A stretch of DNA of 64,000 bases. Source: Agromyces terreus. GTDB taxonomy: Bacteria; Actinomycetota; Actinomycetes; Actinomycetales; Microbacteriaceae. Below are positions 1 to 8,846 of this stretch, piece by piece; positions within the stretch are counted from its first letter, which is position 1, and every line of letters starts with the position of its first letter. The DNA is taken from NCBI RefSeq assembly GCF_009749465.1, contig NZ_WBIS01000003.1:269840-333839 (forward strand), written 5' to 3'. Below the pieces are notes generated by a model. The model had not been told where the DNA came from. It did no database searches and saw only the letters and a program-made list of their open reading frames with translations. The translations under genes and the position numbers were made by a program.

Positions 1-483
1 CTCGGCGTGCCGGGCCGATGGTTCGACCGCCTGCCGCACTTCAAGCTCGGCTTCACGCCCTCGAACGGCGACGAGCTGCAGTCGGAGTTCCTCGTGCCCC
101 GCGCACATGCCGCCGACGCGATCGAAGCGGTGCGCGCCCTGGCGCCGCGTATCGCGCCGCTGCTGCAGGTGTGCGAGATCCGCACGGTCGCGGCCGATGC
201 GCTGTGGCTCTCGTCCTCGTACGGCACGCCCGCCGTGGGGGTGCACTTCACATGGCTGCCCGACGCTCCCGCCGTCGAGGCGCTGCTGCCCGCGCTGCAG
301 GCCGCGCTCGCCCCGTTCGACGCGCGCCCGCACTGGGGCAAGTTGTTCGACGTCGCCTCGGCCGTCGCAGACGGTCGGATGTCGCGGGTCTACCCGCGTC
401 TGGCCGACTTCGCCGCCCTGCGCGACCGCCTCGACCCGAACCGCGTGTTCGGCAACGACCTGCTGGAGCGGCTCGGGTTGTGA
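1..483 (+). CDS. FAD-linked alditol/xylitol oxidase-type protein, C-terminal fragment
   Basis: The reading frame is open from the first base and ends in TGA at 481-483, so only the last 160 residues are present. They look like the C-terminal substrate domain of the D-arabinono-1,4-lactone oxidase / alditol oxidase family: an HWGK motif is encoded at 331-342, and the end reads as the typical family tail with YPRLADF, then LRDRLDPNRVFGN. The N-terminal FAD-binding (PCMH-type) domain would lie before the window. Family members oxidise sugar alcohols or aldonolactones with O2, giving H2O2. The substrate cannot be told from this piece. It is followed 45 bp later by the convergent moaD, and no functional link to it is evident. 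Confidence 0.8.
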   Translation, partial: LGVPGRWFDRLPHFKLGFTPSNGDELQSEFLVPRAHAADAIEAVRALAPRIAPLLQVCEIRTVAADALWLSSSYGTPAVGVHFTWLPDAPAVEALLPALQAALAPFDARPHWGKLFDVASAVADGRMSRVYPRLADFAALRDRLDPNRVFGNDLLERLGL

Positions 484-528
484 GCGGCGCGCGCCGGCCC
501 CGGAGAGCCCGACGGCGAACGCCCGGGC

Positions 529-777
529 CTACCCGCCGGCGAACGGCGGCAGGATGTCGACCCGCTCGGTGAGCGCCGCCGCAGGGTCGCGCTCGACGCG
601 CCCGCCGACGAGGAACGAGCCCGAGCGCAGCACGCGCTCCATCGGGGCACCGTACCGGGCGAGGAGTATCTCGCGCAGGTCGCCGACGGTCGCCGCGCCC
701 TCGAGCTCGACGAGCTCCTCTTCGCGTCCGGCGGCCTCGGCGGCGGCGGCGAAGTAGCGGACGGTCACGGCGGTCAT
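529..777 (-). CDS. moaD: MoaD/ThiS-family small sulfur carrier
   Basis: An 82-residue beta-grasp protein ending in FAGG. The C-terminal Gly-Gly is the residue pair that is adenylylated by MoeB and then thiocarboxylated, as in MoaD of molybdopterin synthase. Length and the sequence around DILPPFAGG fit MoaD better than ThiS. I chose the ATG at 777 because a -10-like box (TAGCAT on the minus strand, 785-790) lies 7 nt upstream, which suggests a leaderless transcript; an upstream extension in the same frame has no family similarity. It is divergent from moeB, and moaA follows further on, so this is a molybdopterin block. It would serve the xanthine dehydrogenase encoded at 8.8-12.8 kb. No moaE is present in the window. 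Confidence 0.85.
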   Translation of the reverse strand: MTAVTVRYFAAAAEAAGREEELVELEGAATVGDLREILLARYGAPMERVLRSGSFLVGGRVERDPAAALTERVDILPPFAGG

Positions 778-889
778 GGCTTCGATGCTAACCCGCGAGC
801 GGATGCCTCGCCGTCGCCCTGCGTCGCGCCCCGTCACGCGCTGGGCTCCGGGGCGCCCGGCCCGCCCTGCCCGCCGGGTCCGTCCCGTC

Positions 890-917
890 CCCTGGCACCC
901 GCCCCCTGGCACCCGCC
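890..917 (+). repeat. Short tandem repeat, two 14-bp units
   Basis: Two perfect copies of CCCTGGCACCCGCC stand in tandem in the 182-bp gap between divergent moaD and moeB, followed by a partial third unit. The rest of that gap is GC-rich and shows no further gene. The only promoter-like box seen there is the moaD -10 at 785-790. Function unknown. Confidence 0.6.
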
Positions 918-959
918 CCCTCCCGCCGTCGGCGCCGAGCCGCGTGCGAGGATGGCTGC

Positions 960-2210
960 ATGGATCCCGTGTCGCCGGCCCTCACACGCCCGGGCCCGCT
1001 CGTGCAGCCCGGTCCTCCGCTCACGGGGGCGCAGGTCTCGCGCTTCAGCCGGCAGCTCATGCTGCCGGGCTTCGGCGAGCTCGCGCAGCGCCGCCTCGCC
1101 GCGGCCCGCGTGCTCGTGATCGGCGCCGGCGGCCTCGGCAGCGCCCTCGTGCCCTACCTCGCGGGCAGCGGGGTCGGCACCATCGGACTCGCCGACGACG
1201 ACACCGTCGAGCTCTCGAACCTGCACCGCCAGGTCAGCCACGGCGTCGCCGACCTCGGGCGCGCGAAGGTCGACTCGCTCGCCGACACGGTCGCGGCGAT
1301 CGATCCGTCGTGCCGCGTCATCCGTCACCGCGATCGCCTCACGTCGGCGAACCTGCTCGACCTCCTCGCCGACTACGACCTGCTCGTCGACGGCAGCGAC
1401 AACTTCCCGACGCGGTACCTCGCGAACGATGCGGCGGTGCTCGCCGGCATCCCGCTGGTGTGGGGTTCGATCCTGCGGTTCCACGGGCAGGCCGGCGTCT
1501 CGTGGCGCGAGTTCGGGCCGACCTACCGCGATCTGTTCCCGGTTCCGCCGTCGCCCGACGAGGTGCTCTCGTGCGAACAGGGCGGGGTGCTGCCGAGCAT
1601 CTGCGCGCTCGTCGGCGCGCTCATGTCGACCGAGGTCGTGAAGATCGTGACCGGGGTCGGCGAGCCGCTGCTCGGCCGCGTCATCACCGTCGACACCCTC
1701 ACCGGCCGCTCGCGCGAGATCGCGTACGAGGCGGTCGCCGATGCGCCCGAGATCACGTCGCTCATCGACTACGAGGTGTTCTGCGGGGTGCGCGCGCCCG
1801 GCGATGCGGGCGACGACGCGGCCGCCGACGGTGCGGTCGACGGCGAGGGCGCCGGGGCGGATGCCGCATCCGCACGCGCGTCGGGCACGCCGGCGCCGCG
1901 CGGGGTCACCGCCGCCGAGGTGCTCGCTCGCGTGCGCGGCGGCGAGGCGCTGCGCCTGCTCGACGTGCGCGAGCCGTACGAGGCGTCGCTGCGCCGCATC
2001 GCCGGCAGCGAGCTGCTGCCCCTCGGCGACCTCGTCGCGGGCGCGGAACCTGAGTCCGGCGACGCCCCGCTCATCGTGTACTGCGAGCAGGACCTGCGTT
2101 CTCGCCGGGCCGCGCGCGTGCTCCTCGAGCGCGGTCACGCCGACGTCGTGTTCCTCGTCGGGGGCATCGACCGCTTCGCGAGCGTCGCCGACGACCTCGT
2201 GCAGCGCTGA
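960..2210 (+). CDS. moeB: MoeB/ThiF-type adenylyltransferase with C-terminal rhodanese domain
   Basis: 416 residues. The E1-like domain (about residues 25-275) activates the C-terminal glycine of MoaD as an acyl-adenylate: RFSRQ, the nucleotide loop GAGGLGS and the catalytic-type cysteine in SCEQGGVLPS are visible. The rhodanese domain (about 325-405) carries a cysteine loop YCEQDLRS and would supply sulfur. The two CxxC pairs that bind structural zinc in E. coli MoeB are not kept: the first position reads TYRD, and near the second there is only one cysteine (VFCGV). An Ala/Asp-rich linker joins the domains. It is separated from convergent moaA only by a palindromic repeat. The MoeB assignment rests on the nearby moaD and moaA; a MoeZ-like dual role in other sulfur-carrier pathways is possible. 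Confidence 0.87.
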   Translation: MDPVSPALTRPGPLVQPGPPLTGAQVSRFSRQLMLPGFGELAQRRLAAARVLVIGAGGLGSALVPYLAGSGVGTIGLADDDTVELSNLHRQVSHGVADLGRAKVDSLADTVAAIDPSCRVIRHRDRLTSANLLDLLADYDLLVDGSDNFPTRYLANDAAVLAGIPLVWGSILRFHGQAGVSWREFGPTYRDLFPVPPSPDEVLSCEQGGVLPSICALVGALMSTEVVKIVTGVGEPLLGRVITVDTLTGRSREIAYEAVADAPEITSLIDYEVFCGVRAPGDAGDDAAADGAVDGEGAGADAASARASGTPAPRGVTAAEVLARVRGGEALRLLDVREPYEASLRRIAGSELLPLGDLVAGAEPESGDAPLIVYCEQDLRSRRAARVLLERGHADVVFLVGGIDRFASVADDLVQR

Positions 2211-2212
2211 CG

Positions 2213-2285
2213 TTGCAGGAAGTTCGAGGGGGCACGCGGGCCGGACGCCATCGATGCGCGGGGTGTCGACCGATTCTTCCTGCAA
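2213..2285. repeat. TGCAGGAA palindromic element, copy A
   Basis: TTGCAGGAA at 2213-2221 and its complement TTCCTGCAA at 2277-2285 bracket a 55-bp GC-rich core. The element fills the gap between the convergent moeB and moaA genes and could act as a two-way terminator. Related copies occur at 19551-19628, 28451-28520, 29651-29722 and 32562-32619. Confidence 0.7.
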
Positions 2286-2304
2286 CTCGAGGCAGGTCCG
2301 CGCG

Positions 2305-3468
2305 TCATCCGCCGATGTAGCTCATCTCGATCTTCGGGCGGGCGGCACGCAGTTCGGGCGTGAGCGTCGCCCGCACCTCGGAGTAGCGGTCGTCGCGCGC
2401 ACCCCAGATCGCGCCCATCGCGTCGGCGAGGCCGGCGTCGTCGACGCCGCCGCGGAGGAGTGCCCGAAGGTCGTGCCCCTCGGAGGCGAAGAGGCACGTG
2501 AACAGGCGCCCCTCGGTCGAGATGCGCGCCCGGTTGCAGGTGCCGCAGAACGCCTGGGTGACGCTCGAGATGACGCCGATCTCGCCCTCGCCGTCGGCGT
2601 AGCGCCAGCGCGCGGCCGTCTCGCCGGGGGCGGTCGCCCCGAGCGGCTCGAGCGGCATCCGCTCGCCGATGCGCGCGACGATCTCGGAGGACGGGACGAC
2701 CTCGCCGAGCTCCCACCCGTTGGAGGTGCCGACATCCATGTACTCGATGAAGCGCAGCGTGAACGGGGTGCCCTTGAAGTGCTCGGCCATGGGCAGGATC
2801 TCGTGGTCGTTGAGGCCGCGCTTGACGACCATGTTGACCTTCACGGGGCCGAGTCCGGCGTCGTGGGCAGCCCGGATGCCGTCGAGCACGCGGCCGACCG
2901 GGAACCGCACGTCGTTCATCGACTGGAACAGCGCCTCGTCGAGCGAGTCGAGCGACACGGTGACGCGGGTGAGGCCGGCCGCCTTGAGCGAGGCCGCCTT
3001 CATCGCGAGCGCCGAGCCGTTCGTCGTGAGCGCGATCTCGAGGGGGCGGCCGTCGGGCGTGCGCAGCTCGGCGAGCCCGGCGATGAGTTCTTCGATGCCG
3101 CGTCGCAGCAGCGGTTCGCCTCCGGTGAGGCGCAGCTTCTCGACGCCGTGTGCGGCGGCGACGCGGGCGATGCGGGTGATCTCCTCGAAGCTGAGGAGCT
3201 CGTCGCGGTCGAGGAACGCGTAGTCGCGGCCGAACACCTCCTTCGGCATGCAGTACACGCAGCGGAAGTTGCAGCGGTCGGTCACCGAGATGCGCAGGTC
3301 GCGAAGGGGCCGGCCGCGCAGGTCGCTGAGGCCCCCGGTCGAGGGCAGGCGTCGGGCGGATGTCGCGGGTGCGGGCCGCGCGGGCCGCGCGGGCCCGACC
3401 GGGCGTGGCGGGGCGGGCATGCCGAGGCGCACCGGCGCGGCGGCCGGCTTCGTCGCCTCGTGCGTCAT
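2305..3468 (-). CDS. moaA: GTP 3',8-cyclase MoaA (radical SAM)
   Basis: 387 residues from the ATG at 3468, preceded by AAAGGGG at a good ribosome-binding distance. Catalyses the first step of molybdopterin synthesis, GTP to 3',8-cyclo-7,8-dihydro-GTP. The radical SAM cluster motif CNFRCVYC is at residues 66-73. The second 4Fe-4S motif is [10 protein letters not shown] followed by a third cysteine in LFTCLF near the C terminus. The protein ends in Gly-Gly, which in MoaA is needed for activity. An N-terminal Ala/Pro-rich extension of about 45 residues precedes the core. The frame extends upstream without family similarity, so the start is set by the ribosome site. moaC (the partner enzyme) is not in the window. 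Confidence 0.95.
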   Translation of the reverse strand: MTHEATKPAAAPVRLGMPAPPRPVGPARPARPAPATSARRLPSTGGLSDLRGRPLRDLRISVTDRCNFRCVYCMPKEVFGRDYAFLDRDELLSFEEITRIARVAAAHGVEKLRLTGGEPLLRRGIEELIAGLAELRTPDGRPLEIALTTNGSALAMKAASLKAAGLTRVTVSLDSLDEALFQSMNDVRFPVGRVLDGIRAAHDAGLGPVKVNMVVKRGLNDHEILPMAEHFKGTPFTLRFIEYMDVGTSNGWELGEVVPSSEIVARIGERMPLEPLGATAPGETAARWRYADGEGEIGVISSVTQAFCGTCNRARISTEGRLFTCLFASEGHDLRALLRGGVDDAGLADAMGAIWGARDDRYSEVRATLTPELRAARPKIEMSYIGG

Positions 3469-3743
3469 GCGAACCCCTTTCGTGGCGTCAACGCTAACAC
3501 CGGGGAGGCCGAATCCCTCCCGTAAGACTTTCACAGTCCGGAAACAACATTCCAAAAAAGTGTGGCGAAGTGCCGTTTCGGCTGTTATCGTCGATCCCGC
3601 AGTCACCGGCCCCACAAGGTCCGCACGCCGCACCACTCACCCTGACGAAGACCCCCGCCGGATCGAAGAGGATCCACCCGACGAGGCATCCCGAACGCTC
3701 GGGCTCCTCGACCCGGCGAGACAGCAAGGAAGCTCGACTCACC

Positions 3744-4271
3744 ATGGACACGTTCGCCAGCACCACACAGCCCGCACCCCCGACCGACCCGGCGCAGGCC
3801 GCCGCCGCGTACCTCGCCCACGCCGTCGAACTCGCCACGCAGAACGTGCGCGAGAACGGCGGCCCGTTCGGTGCCGTCGTCGTCACCGCAGACGGCAGCG
3901 TCTACGAGGGCGTCAACCGCGTCACGGCCAACCTCGACCCGACGGCGCACGCGGAGGTCTCGGCCATCCGCAACGCCTGCCAGGGCCAGGGCACGTTCGA
4001 CCTCAGCGGTGCGACGCTGTACACGAGCTGCGAACCGTGCCCCATGTGCCTCGCCTCATCGCTCTGGGCCCGCATCGACCGCGTGTACTTCGCGGCCGGC
4101 CGCGACGACGCGGCGGACGCGGGCTTCGACGACGCCGTCTTCTACCGCTACTTCGAGGGCGGCAGCGAAGACCGGGCGATCATGCCGGTCGCGAACATCG
4201 ACCTCGGCGCCGATCAGCGCGTGGCTCCGTTCACCGAGTGGAACAGCACCATCTCTCGTATCGACTACTGA
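3744..4271 (+). CDS. guaD: Guanine deaminase (CMP/dCMP deaminase fold)
   Basis: 175 residues. Zinc-dependent deaminase, guanine to xanthine. The zinc/proton-shuttle motif HAE is at residues 69-71 and the second ligand motif CEPCPMC (PCxxC, Cys99 and Cys102) follows. The C-terminal segment with DAGFDDAVFYRYF resembles the domain-swapped tail of Bacillus GuaD. The start is the ATG at 3744, with AAGGAAG upstream. The 275 bp between this gene and divergent moaA must hold promoters for both; I see no convincing -35/-10 pair or riboswitch there. A purine permease follows 16 bp downstream, and xanthine dehydrogenase and urate genes lie nearby, which supports a purine-catabolic role over a nucleoside one. 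Confidence 0.88.
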   Translation: MDTFASTTQPAPPTDPAQAAAAYLAHAVELATQNVRENGGPFGAVVVTADGSVYEGVNRVTANLDPTAHAEVSAIRNACQGQGTFDLSGATLYTSCEPCPMCLASSLWARIDRVYFAAGRDDAADAGFDDAVFYRYFEGGSEDRAIMPVANIDLGADQRVAPFTEWNSTISRIDY

Positions 4272-4287
4272 GCAGGAGATCCACCAA

Positions 4288-5766
4288 GTGTCACAATCGA
4301 CCACCGTCCGCGAAGACGCGGGCACCCCCGAACCCGAGACGCCGCCGACGATCAGGGGCGGCATCGACCGCTTCTTCGAGATCACGAAGCGCGGCTCGAC
4401 GTTCGGCCGTGAGATCCGCGGCGGCATCGTCACGTTCGTCACGATGGCCTACATCGTCATCCTCAACCCGCTCATCATCGGCGGTGCGCCCGACGTCACC
4501 GGCCACATCCTCGACCCCGCGCAGGTGGGCGCCGCGACCGGCCTGACCGCCGGCGTCATGACGATCCTGTTCGGCGTCGTCGCCCGGCTCCCGTTCGCGA
4601 TCGCCGCGGGCCTCGGCATCAACTCCTTCCTCGCCGTCTCCGTCGTGGGCAACGTCACCTGGCAGGAGGCCATGGGCCTCGTCGTCATCAACGGCGTCAT
4701 CATCGTGCTGCTCGGGGCCACCGGCGCGCGCACGGCGATCTTCCGTGCCGTCCCGAAGGCGCTGAAGGCGGCGATCACGGTCGGCATCGGCCTGTTCATC
4801 GCGTTCATCGGCTTCGTCGACAGCGGGTTCGTGAACCGCACCCCGGCCGGCCCGCCCGTGCAGCTCGGCGACGCGGGCTCGATCACCTCGGTGCCGACGG
4901 CGATCTTCCTGCTCGGCGTGGTGCTCATCGGCATCCTCGTCGCGCGCAAGGTGCCCGGCGGCATCCTGATCGGCATCGTCGCGACGACCATCGTCGCGAT
5001 CATCGCGCAGTCGATCCTGAAGCTCGGACCGAGCTTCGAGGAGCCGGGCGGCTGGCACATGACGACCCCCGAGCTGCCGTCGCAGATCTTCACGGTTCCC
5101 GACTTCGGCCTCGTCGGGCAGTTCGACGTGTTCGGCGCGTTCGAGCGCATCGGCGTGCTCTCGGCGACGATGCTCGTGTTCACGCTCGTGTTCACGAACT
5201 TCTTCGACGCGATGGGCACGATGACGGGCCTCGCGAAGAACGCCGGGGTCGCGCACAAGGACGGCACGTTCCCGCGCCTGCGTTCGGCGTTCATCGTCGA
5301 GGGCACGGGCGCGATCGTCGGCGGCATGACCTCGACCTCGTCGAACACGGTGTTCGTCGACAGCGCGTCCGGTATCGGCGAAGGTGCGCGAACCGGGCTC
5401 GCCTCGGTCGTGACCGGCCTGCTGTTCTTCGCCTCGACCTTCCTCACGCCGCTCACGCTCGTGGTGCCGATCGAGGTCGGTTCCGCCGCGCTCGTGGTGG
5501 TCGGCGCGATGATGATGGCGCAGGTGCGCGAGATCGACTTCCGAAAGTTCTCGATCGCGCTGCCGGCCTTCCTCACGATCGTGACGATGCCGCTCACGTA
5601 CTCGATCGCGAACGGCATCGGCATCGGGTTCATCACGTGGGCGCTGATCAACGCGGCCTCCGGTCGCGGTCGCAAGGTGCACTGGCTGCTCTGGGTGGTC
5701 GCCGCCGGCTTCGCGCTGTACTTCGTGCGCGGGCCCATCGAGTCGATCATCGGCATCGGCGGGTAG
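4288..5766 (+). CDS. AzgA-type guanine/hypoxanthine permease (NCS2-related)
   Basis: 492 residues from GTG at 4288, preceded by AGGAG. Polytopic membrane protein with about 12 hydrophobic segments. It resembles the AzgA branch of purine permeases: an early segment with FVTMAYIVILNPLI, the FFDAMGTM motif, and SSNTVFVDSASGI near the end. It should import guanine, hypoxanthine or adenine by proton symport. It is 16 bp downstream of guanine deaminase, in the same orientation, and is followed by a strong hairpin terminator at 5821-5861, so the two genes form a small operon for purine uptake and deamination. Exact substrate preference cannot be read from the sequence. Confidence 0.88.
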   Translation: MSQSTTVREDAGTPEPETPPTIRGGIDRFFEITKRGSTFGREIRGGIVTFVTMAYIVILNPLIIGGAPDVTGHILDPAQVGAATGLTAGVMTILFGVVARLPFAIAAGLGINSFLAVSVVGNVTWQEAMGLVVINGVIIVLLGATGARTAIFRAVPKALKAAITVGIGLFIAFIGFVDSGFVNRTPAGPPVQLGDAGSITSVPTAIFLLGVVLIGILVARKVPGGILIGIVATTIVAIIAQSILKLGPSFEEPGGWHMTTPELPSQIFTVPDFGLVGQFDVFGAFERIGVLSATMLVFTLVFTNFFDAMGTMTGLAKNAGVAHKDGTFPRLRSAFIVEGTGAIVGGMTSTSSNTVFVDSASGIGEGARTGLASVVTGLLFFASTFLTPLTLVVPIEVGSAALVVVGAMMMAQVREIDFRKFSIALPAFLTIVTMPLTYSIANGIGIGFITWALINAASGRGRKVHWLLWVVAAGFALYFVRGPIESIIGIGG

Positions 5767-5820
5767 CGGCCCTGAGCGCTCCGATGCTCGGAGCCCCGGC
5801 CTCGACGATGCGGCCGTGAC

Positions 5821-5861
5821 GACGCCCCGCACCGACTCCTCGCGAGCCGGTGCGGGGCGTC
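5821..5861 (+). terminator. Hairpin terminator after the purine permease
   Basis: GACGCCCCGCACCG (5821-5834) is perfectly complementary to CGGTGCGGGGCGTC (5848-5861) with a 13-nt loop, followed by CCTTCAT. It ends the guaD-permease unit and separates it from the MFS gene. There is no long U-tract, as is usual in very GC-rich genomes. Confidence 0.75.
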
Positions 5862-5948
5862 CTTCATGCGCAGGGCCGTCGGCGTCGCCCCGTTCGACGC
5901 ACGTGCACCGGCACCGTGTCCGGAAGGACTTCAGGAGAGGATGGAGCG

Positions 5949-7142
5949 ATGACCACCACGCCCGCTCCCTCGGCATCGGTCTGGCGGGCGACCGGAATGC
6001 CGGCCCTGCTCGCCGTGACCGCCCTCGGCTTCGCCGGGTACGCCGTGCTGCTGCCGGTCGCGCCGCTCTGGGCGGTCGAGGGCGGCTCGGGACTCGTCGG
6101 GGCCGGGTGGGTCACGGGCCTCTTCATGTTCGCGACCGTCGCCGGGCAGACCATGGTGCCCGCCGCGCTCGGGCGCTTCGGCTGGGCCCCCGTGCTCGTG
6201 ACGGGCCTCGTGCTGCTCGGCCTCCCTGCCCCGCTCATGCTCGTCTCGGCCGACCTCGGCCCGGTGCTCTTCTGGTCGGGTGTGCGCGGACTCGGGTTCG
6301 CGGTGCTCACGGTCGCCGGATCGAGCGCCGTGGCCGAGCTCATCGAGCCCGCGCGTCGTGGGCGCGCGCTCGGAGCGTGGGGACTCGCGATCGCCGGTCC
6401 GCAGCTCGTGCTGCTGCCGCTCGCGCCGGTGGTCGCGGAGCACCTCGGGTACGCGCCCGTCTTCCTCGCGGCCGCCGTGCCGCTGCTCGGTATCGTCCCC
6501 GCCGTGCGCCTCGCCCGTCACCTCGCGGCCCTGCCGCCGCATCCGACCGAGCACGTGCATGCGTCGCAGGGCGCCCGGGCGGCGTTCGTCGCACTCTTCC
6601 GACCGGTCGCGATCCTCATCGCGGTCACGCTCGCCGGCGGCGCACTGATCACCTTTCTGCCCCAGATGTCGGGCGACGAGGTGCTCACCGCTGTGGCGCT
6701 GTTCGGGCTGACGGGCATGGCGGCGCTGACCAGGTGGCTCATCGGCGGCCCCGCCGACCGCTTCTCGGCCCGCGCGCTCATGTGGCCGCTCGTGCTCTGC
6801 ACCGTCGCAGGCCTCTCGCTCACCGCATGGGCGGTCGTCGACGCCGAGGCGACCCTCGGCTGGGCGCTGCTCGGCGGTGCCGCGCTCGTGGGCGTCGCGT
6901 ACGGGGGCCTGCAGAACCTCACCCTCGGCGAGGCGTTCGCCGCGGTCGGGCCCCGCGACACGCTGCTCGCGAGCGCGGTCTGGAACATCGGCTTCGACGC
7001 GGGCACGGGCGTCGGCGCGGTCGTCGTCGGTGCGCTCGCCGCCGGGTTCTCGTTCCCCGTCGCGCTGCTCGCAGCCGCGGGCGTCTCGCTCGCGACCCTG
7101 CCGCTCGCCCTGGTACGACGGCGGGTCAGCCTCGGCCGATGA
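5949..7142 (+). CDS. MFS transporter (YfcJ/YhhS-like)
   Basis: 397 residues from the ATG at 5949, which has a purine-rich ribosome site (AGGAGAGG) upstream. Twelve hydrophobic segments; a cytoplasmic loop after the sixth segment carries LARHLAALPPHPTEH. It has the general look of small-molecule efflux or uptake carriers of the major facilitator superfamily; the conserved loop 2-3 motif is weak. The last 17 bp overlap the end of the convergent SDR gene. It lies between the purine permease and the xdh operon, so a purine, urate or allantoin role is possible but cannot be shown. Confidence 0.8.
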   Translation: MTTTPAPSASVWRATGMPALLAVTALGFAGYAVLLPVAPLWAVEGGSGLVGAGWVTGLFMFATVAGQTMVPAALGRFGWAPVLVTGLVLLGLPAPLMLVSADLGPVLFWSGVRGLGFAVLTVAGSSAVAELIEPARRGRALGAWGLAIAGPQLVLLPLAPVVAEHLGYAPVFLAAAVPLLGIVPAVRLARHLAALPPHPTEHVHASQGARAAFVALFRPVAILIAVTLAGGALITFLPQMSGDEVLTAVALFGLTGMAALTRWLIGGPADRFSARALMWPLVLCTVAGLSLTAWAVVDAEATLGWALLGGAALVGVAYGGLQNLTLGEAFAAVGPRDTLLASAVWNIGFDAGTGVGAVVVGALAAGFSFPVALLAAAGVSLATLPLALVRRRVSLGR

Positions 7143-7890
7143 GCGGCATGCCCGCAGCCGTGACGGTCAGGTGCGGCACGCTCACGCCGAGCGGCAGGTT
7201 CGCGACGTGCACGAGGAGCCGGGCGAGCGGGTCCGCCTCCATGGTCGGCTCGACGAGGCGGCTGCCGTCGGCCTGCAGCGCGCCCTCGCCGACGATGCCG
7301 TCGAGCAGCCCGGTGCGAACGTTGCCGATGTCGAGCTGCGTGCACGTGATCTCGTGCGCGCGCCCGTCGAGCTCGATCGATTTCGAGAGCCCCGAGATCG
7401 CGTGCTTCGTCGTGGTGTAGGCGACCGACCGCGGGCGCGGCGACTGCGCCGAGACCGAGGCGTTGTTCACGATGCGGCCCCCCGGCGGGGTCTGCGCGGA
7501 CATCTGTCGGAACGCGGCGCCCGCGCAGAGCACGGCACCCGTCACGTTGACCGCGAGCACGGCCTGCCAGTCGTCGGGCGAGAGCTCGCCGACATCCGCC
7601 GCCGTCCCGAACGAGCCCGCGTTGTTCACGAGCAGGTCGAGTCGACCGAAGCGCGCCACGTGCGCCGAGAACACCGTCTCGACGCCCGCGGCATCCGTCA
7701 CGTCGGCCGGAACCGCGAGCGCGTCGGCGTGCGGCCCGGCGTCGACCGAGGCCGCCTCGAGCAGGGGAGCGAGTCGACGGCCGACGAGCGTGACGCCCCA
7801 TCCGTCGGCGAGGAGGGCACGTGCGACGGCCCGCCCGATGCCGGTTCCGGCCCCGGTGACGACCGCGGACCTCGACGGGGCCGCGCTCAT
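7126..7890 (-). CDS. SDR-family oxidoreductase
   Basis: 254 residues, classical short-chain dehydrogenase: cofactor motif TGAGTGIG near the N terminus, NNAG, the catalytic serine segment NNASVSAQ, and YTTTK as the YxxxK active site. NAD(P)-dependent alcohol/carbonyl reduction is expected; the substrate is unknown. The start overlaps the stop of xdhC by 4 bp (ATGA), so it is the last gene of the xdhABC operon and is probably translated by coupling. Its linkage to xanthine dehydrogenase is unexplained and is noted as a finding. Confidence 0.88.
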   Translation of the reverse strand: MSAAPSRSAVVTGAGTGIGRAVARALLADGWGVTLVGRRLAPLLEAASVDAGPHADALAVPADVTDAAGVETVFSAHVARFGRLDLLVNNAGSFGTAADVGELSPDDWQAVLAVNVTGAVLCAGAAFRQMSAQTPPGGRIVNNASVSAQSPRPRSVAYTTTKHAISGLSKSIELDGRAHEITCTQLDIGNVRTGLLDGIVGEGALQADGSRLVEPTMEADPLARLLVHVANLPLGVSVPHLTVTAAGMPLIGRG

Positions 7891-8846
7891 CGACCGGCGG
7901 AGGGGTGCGTGACCGGAAGCGCGGGCTCGTCGGCCGGTTCGGGGGCGGGGGCCGCGTCGACCGTCCCGGCCGCATCGACCGAGCCGACGCCCGCCGGCCG
8001 GCCGGCGTCGTCGATGAGCTGCAGGACGCGAGCCGCCACGCTCACCGCGACGACCGCGGGCGCCTTGCCCGAGACCTCGGGGATGCCGATGGGCGTCGTC
8101 ACGCGCGCGAGCGACGCCTCGTCGTGCCCGAGGTCGAGCAGCTTCACGCGGAACCGCGACCACTTCGACGACGACCCGATGAGCCCGATCGAGCCGAGCC
8201 CCTCGGTGCGCAGCGCGGTCTCGGTGATCGCCAGGTCCTCGACGTGGTCGTGGGTCATGATGAGCACGTGCGCGCCCGTCTCGAGGTCGGCGAGGGCGGC
8301 CTCCGGCACCGGCTCGTGGTGCAGGTGCACGCCGGCCACGGCGTCGGCGAGCGGTCCGCCGACGAGGCGTCCGTCGGCGTCGGGCACGCCCAGGCGCTCG
8401 GGCGCGAGCATCTCGGCCCGCGAGTCGACGAGATGCAGGTCGAGCTCGTGGCGGGCGAGGATGCGGGCGAGCTCGAGGCCCACGTGGCCGACGCCGAACA
8501 CGGCGACCGACGGCACGACGCGCACCGGTTCGAGCAGCATGGTGACCTCTCCTCCGCAGCACTGCACGCCGTACTCGGTGACGGCCTTGTCGCTGAGCGT
8601 GAGCGTCAGCAGCTCGGGTTCAACGCCGCCCGTCGCGAGCAGGTCGCGCGCCCGTCGCACGGCGGTCGCCTCGAGGTTGCCGCCCCCGACCGTGCCGAAG
8701 AGCTCGGTCGGGGAGACGACGAGCTTCGCGCCGCCGTTGCGGGGCGCGTGGCCGCGCACCATGGCCAGCGTCACGACGACCGCGGGGGTGCGCTCCTCGC
8801 GCAGCCGCCGTAGCGCGTCCAGCCAATCCAGGGGGCGCGAGACCAT
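7887..8846 (-). CDS. xdhC: XdhC-type molybdenum cofactor insertion protein
   Basis: 319 residues. N-terminal XdhC/CoxI domain with GGAKLVV, TVGGGNLE and the conserved cysteine pair VQCCGGEV. The C-terminal Rossmann-like domain has FGVGHVGLELARIL and ends its core at SKWSRFRVKLLDLG. XdhC proteins bind molybdopterin cofactor, protect it and pass it to the large subunit of xanthine dehydrogenase. The start codon shares its first base with the stop of xdhB, and the stop overlaps the SDR start, so the operon is tightly coupled. The last 40 residues are Ala/Pro-rich and probably disordered. Confidence 0.92.
   Translation of the reverse strand: MVSRPLDWLDALRRLREERTPAVVVTLAMVRGHAPRNGGAKLVVSPTELFGTVGGGNLEATAVRRARDLLATGGVEPELLTLTLSDKAVTEYGVQCCGGEVTMLLEPVRVVPSVAVFGVGHVGLELARILARHELDLHLVDSRAEMLAPERLGVPDADGRLVGGPLADAVAGVHLHHEPVPEAALADLETGAHVLIMTHDHVEDLAITETALRTEGLGSIGLIGSSSKWSRFRVKLLDLGHDEASLARVTTPIGIPEVSGKAPAVVAVSVAARVLQLIDDAGRPAGVGSVDAAGTVDAAPAPEPADEPALPVTHPSAGR

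Noticed and set aside
834..2285. Long minus-strand frame opposite moeB
   Set aside because: Low-complexity shadow frame with no family similarity.
3469..3743. Possible purine riboswitch upstream of guanine deaminase
   Set aside because: No recognisable purine-aptamer core or three-way junction in this 275-bp region, and the gene is catabolic; only weak promoter-like boxes are seen.
4291..5976. Long minus-strand frame (561 codons) opposite the purine permease
   Set aside because: Shadow of a GC-rich gene: extreme Arg/Asp/His/Glu content, no domain, no ribosome site, and the plus strand encodes a clear permease.
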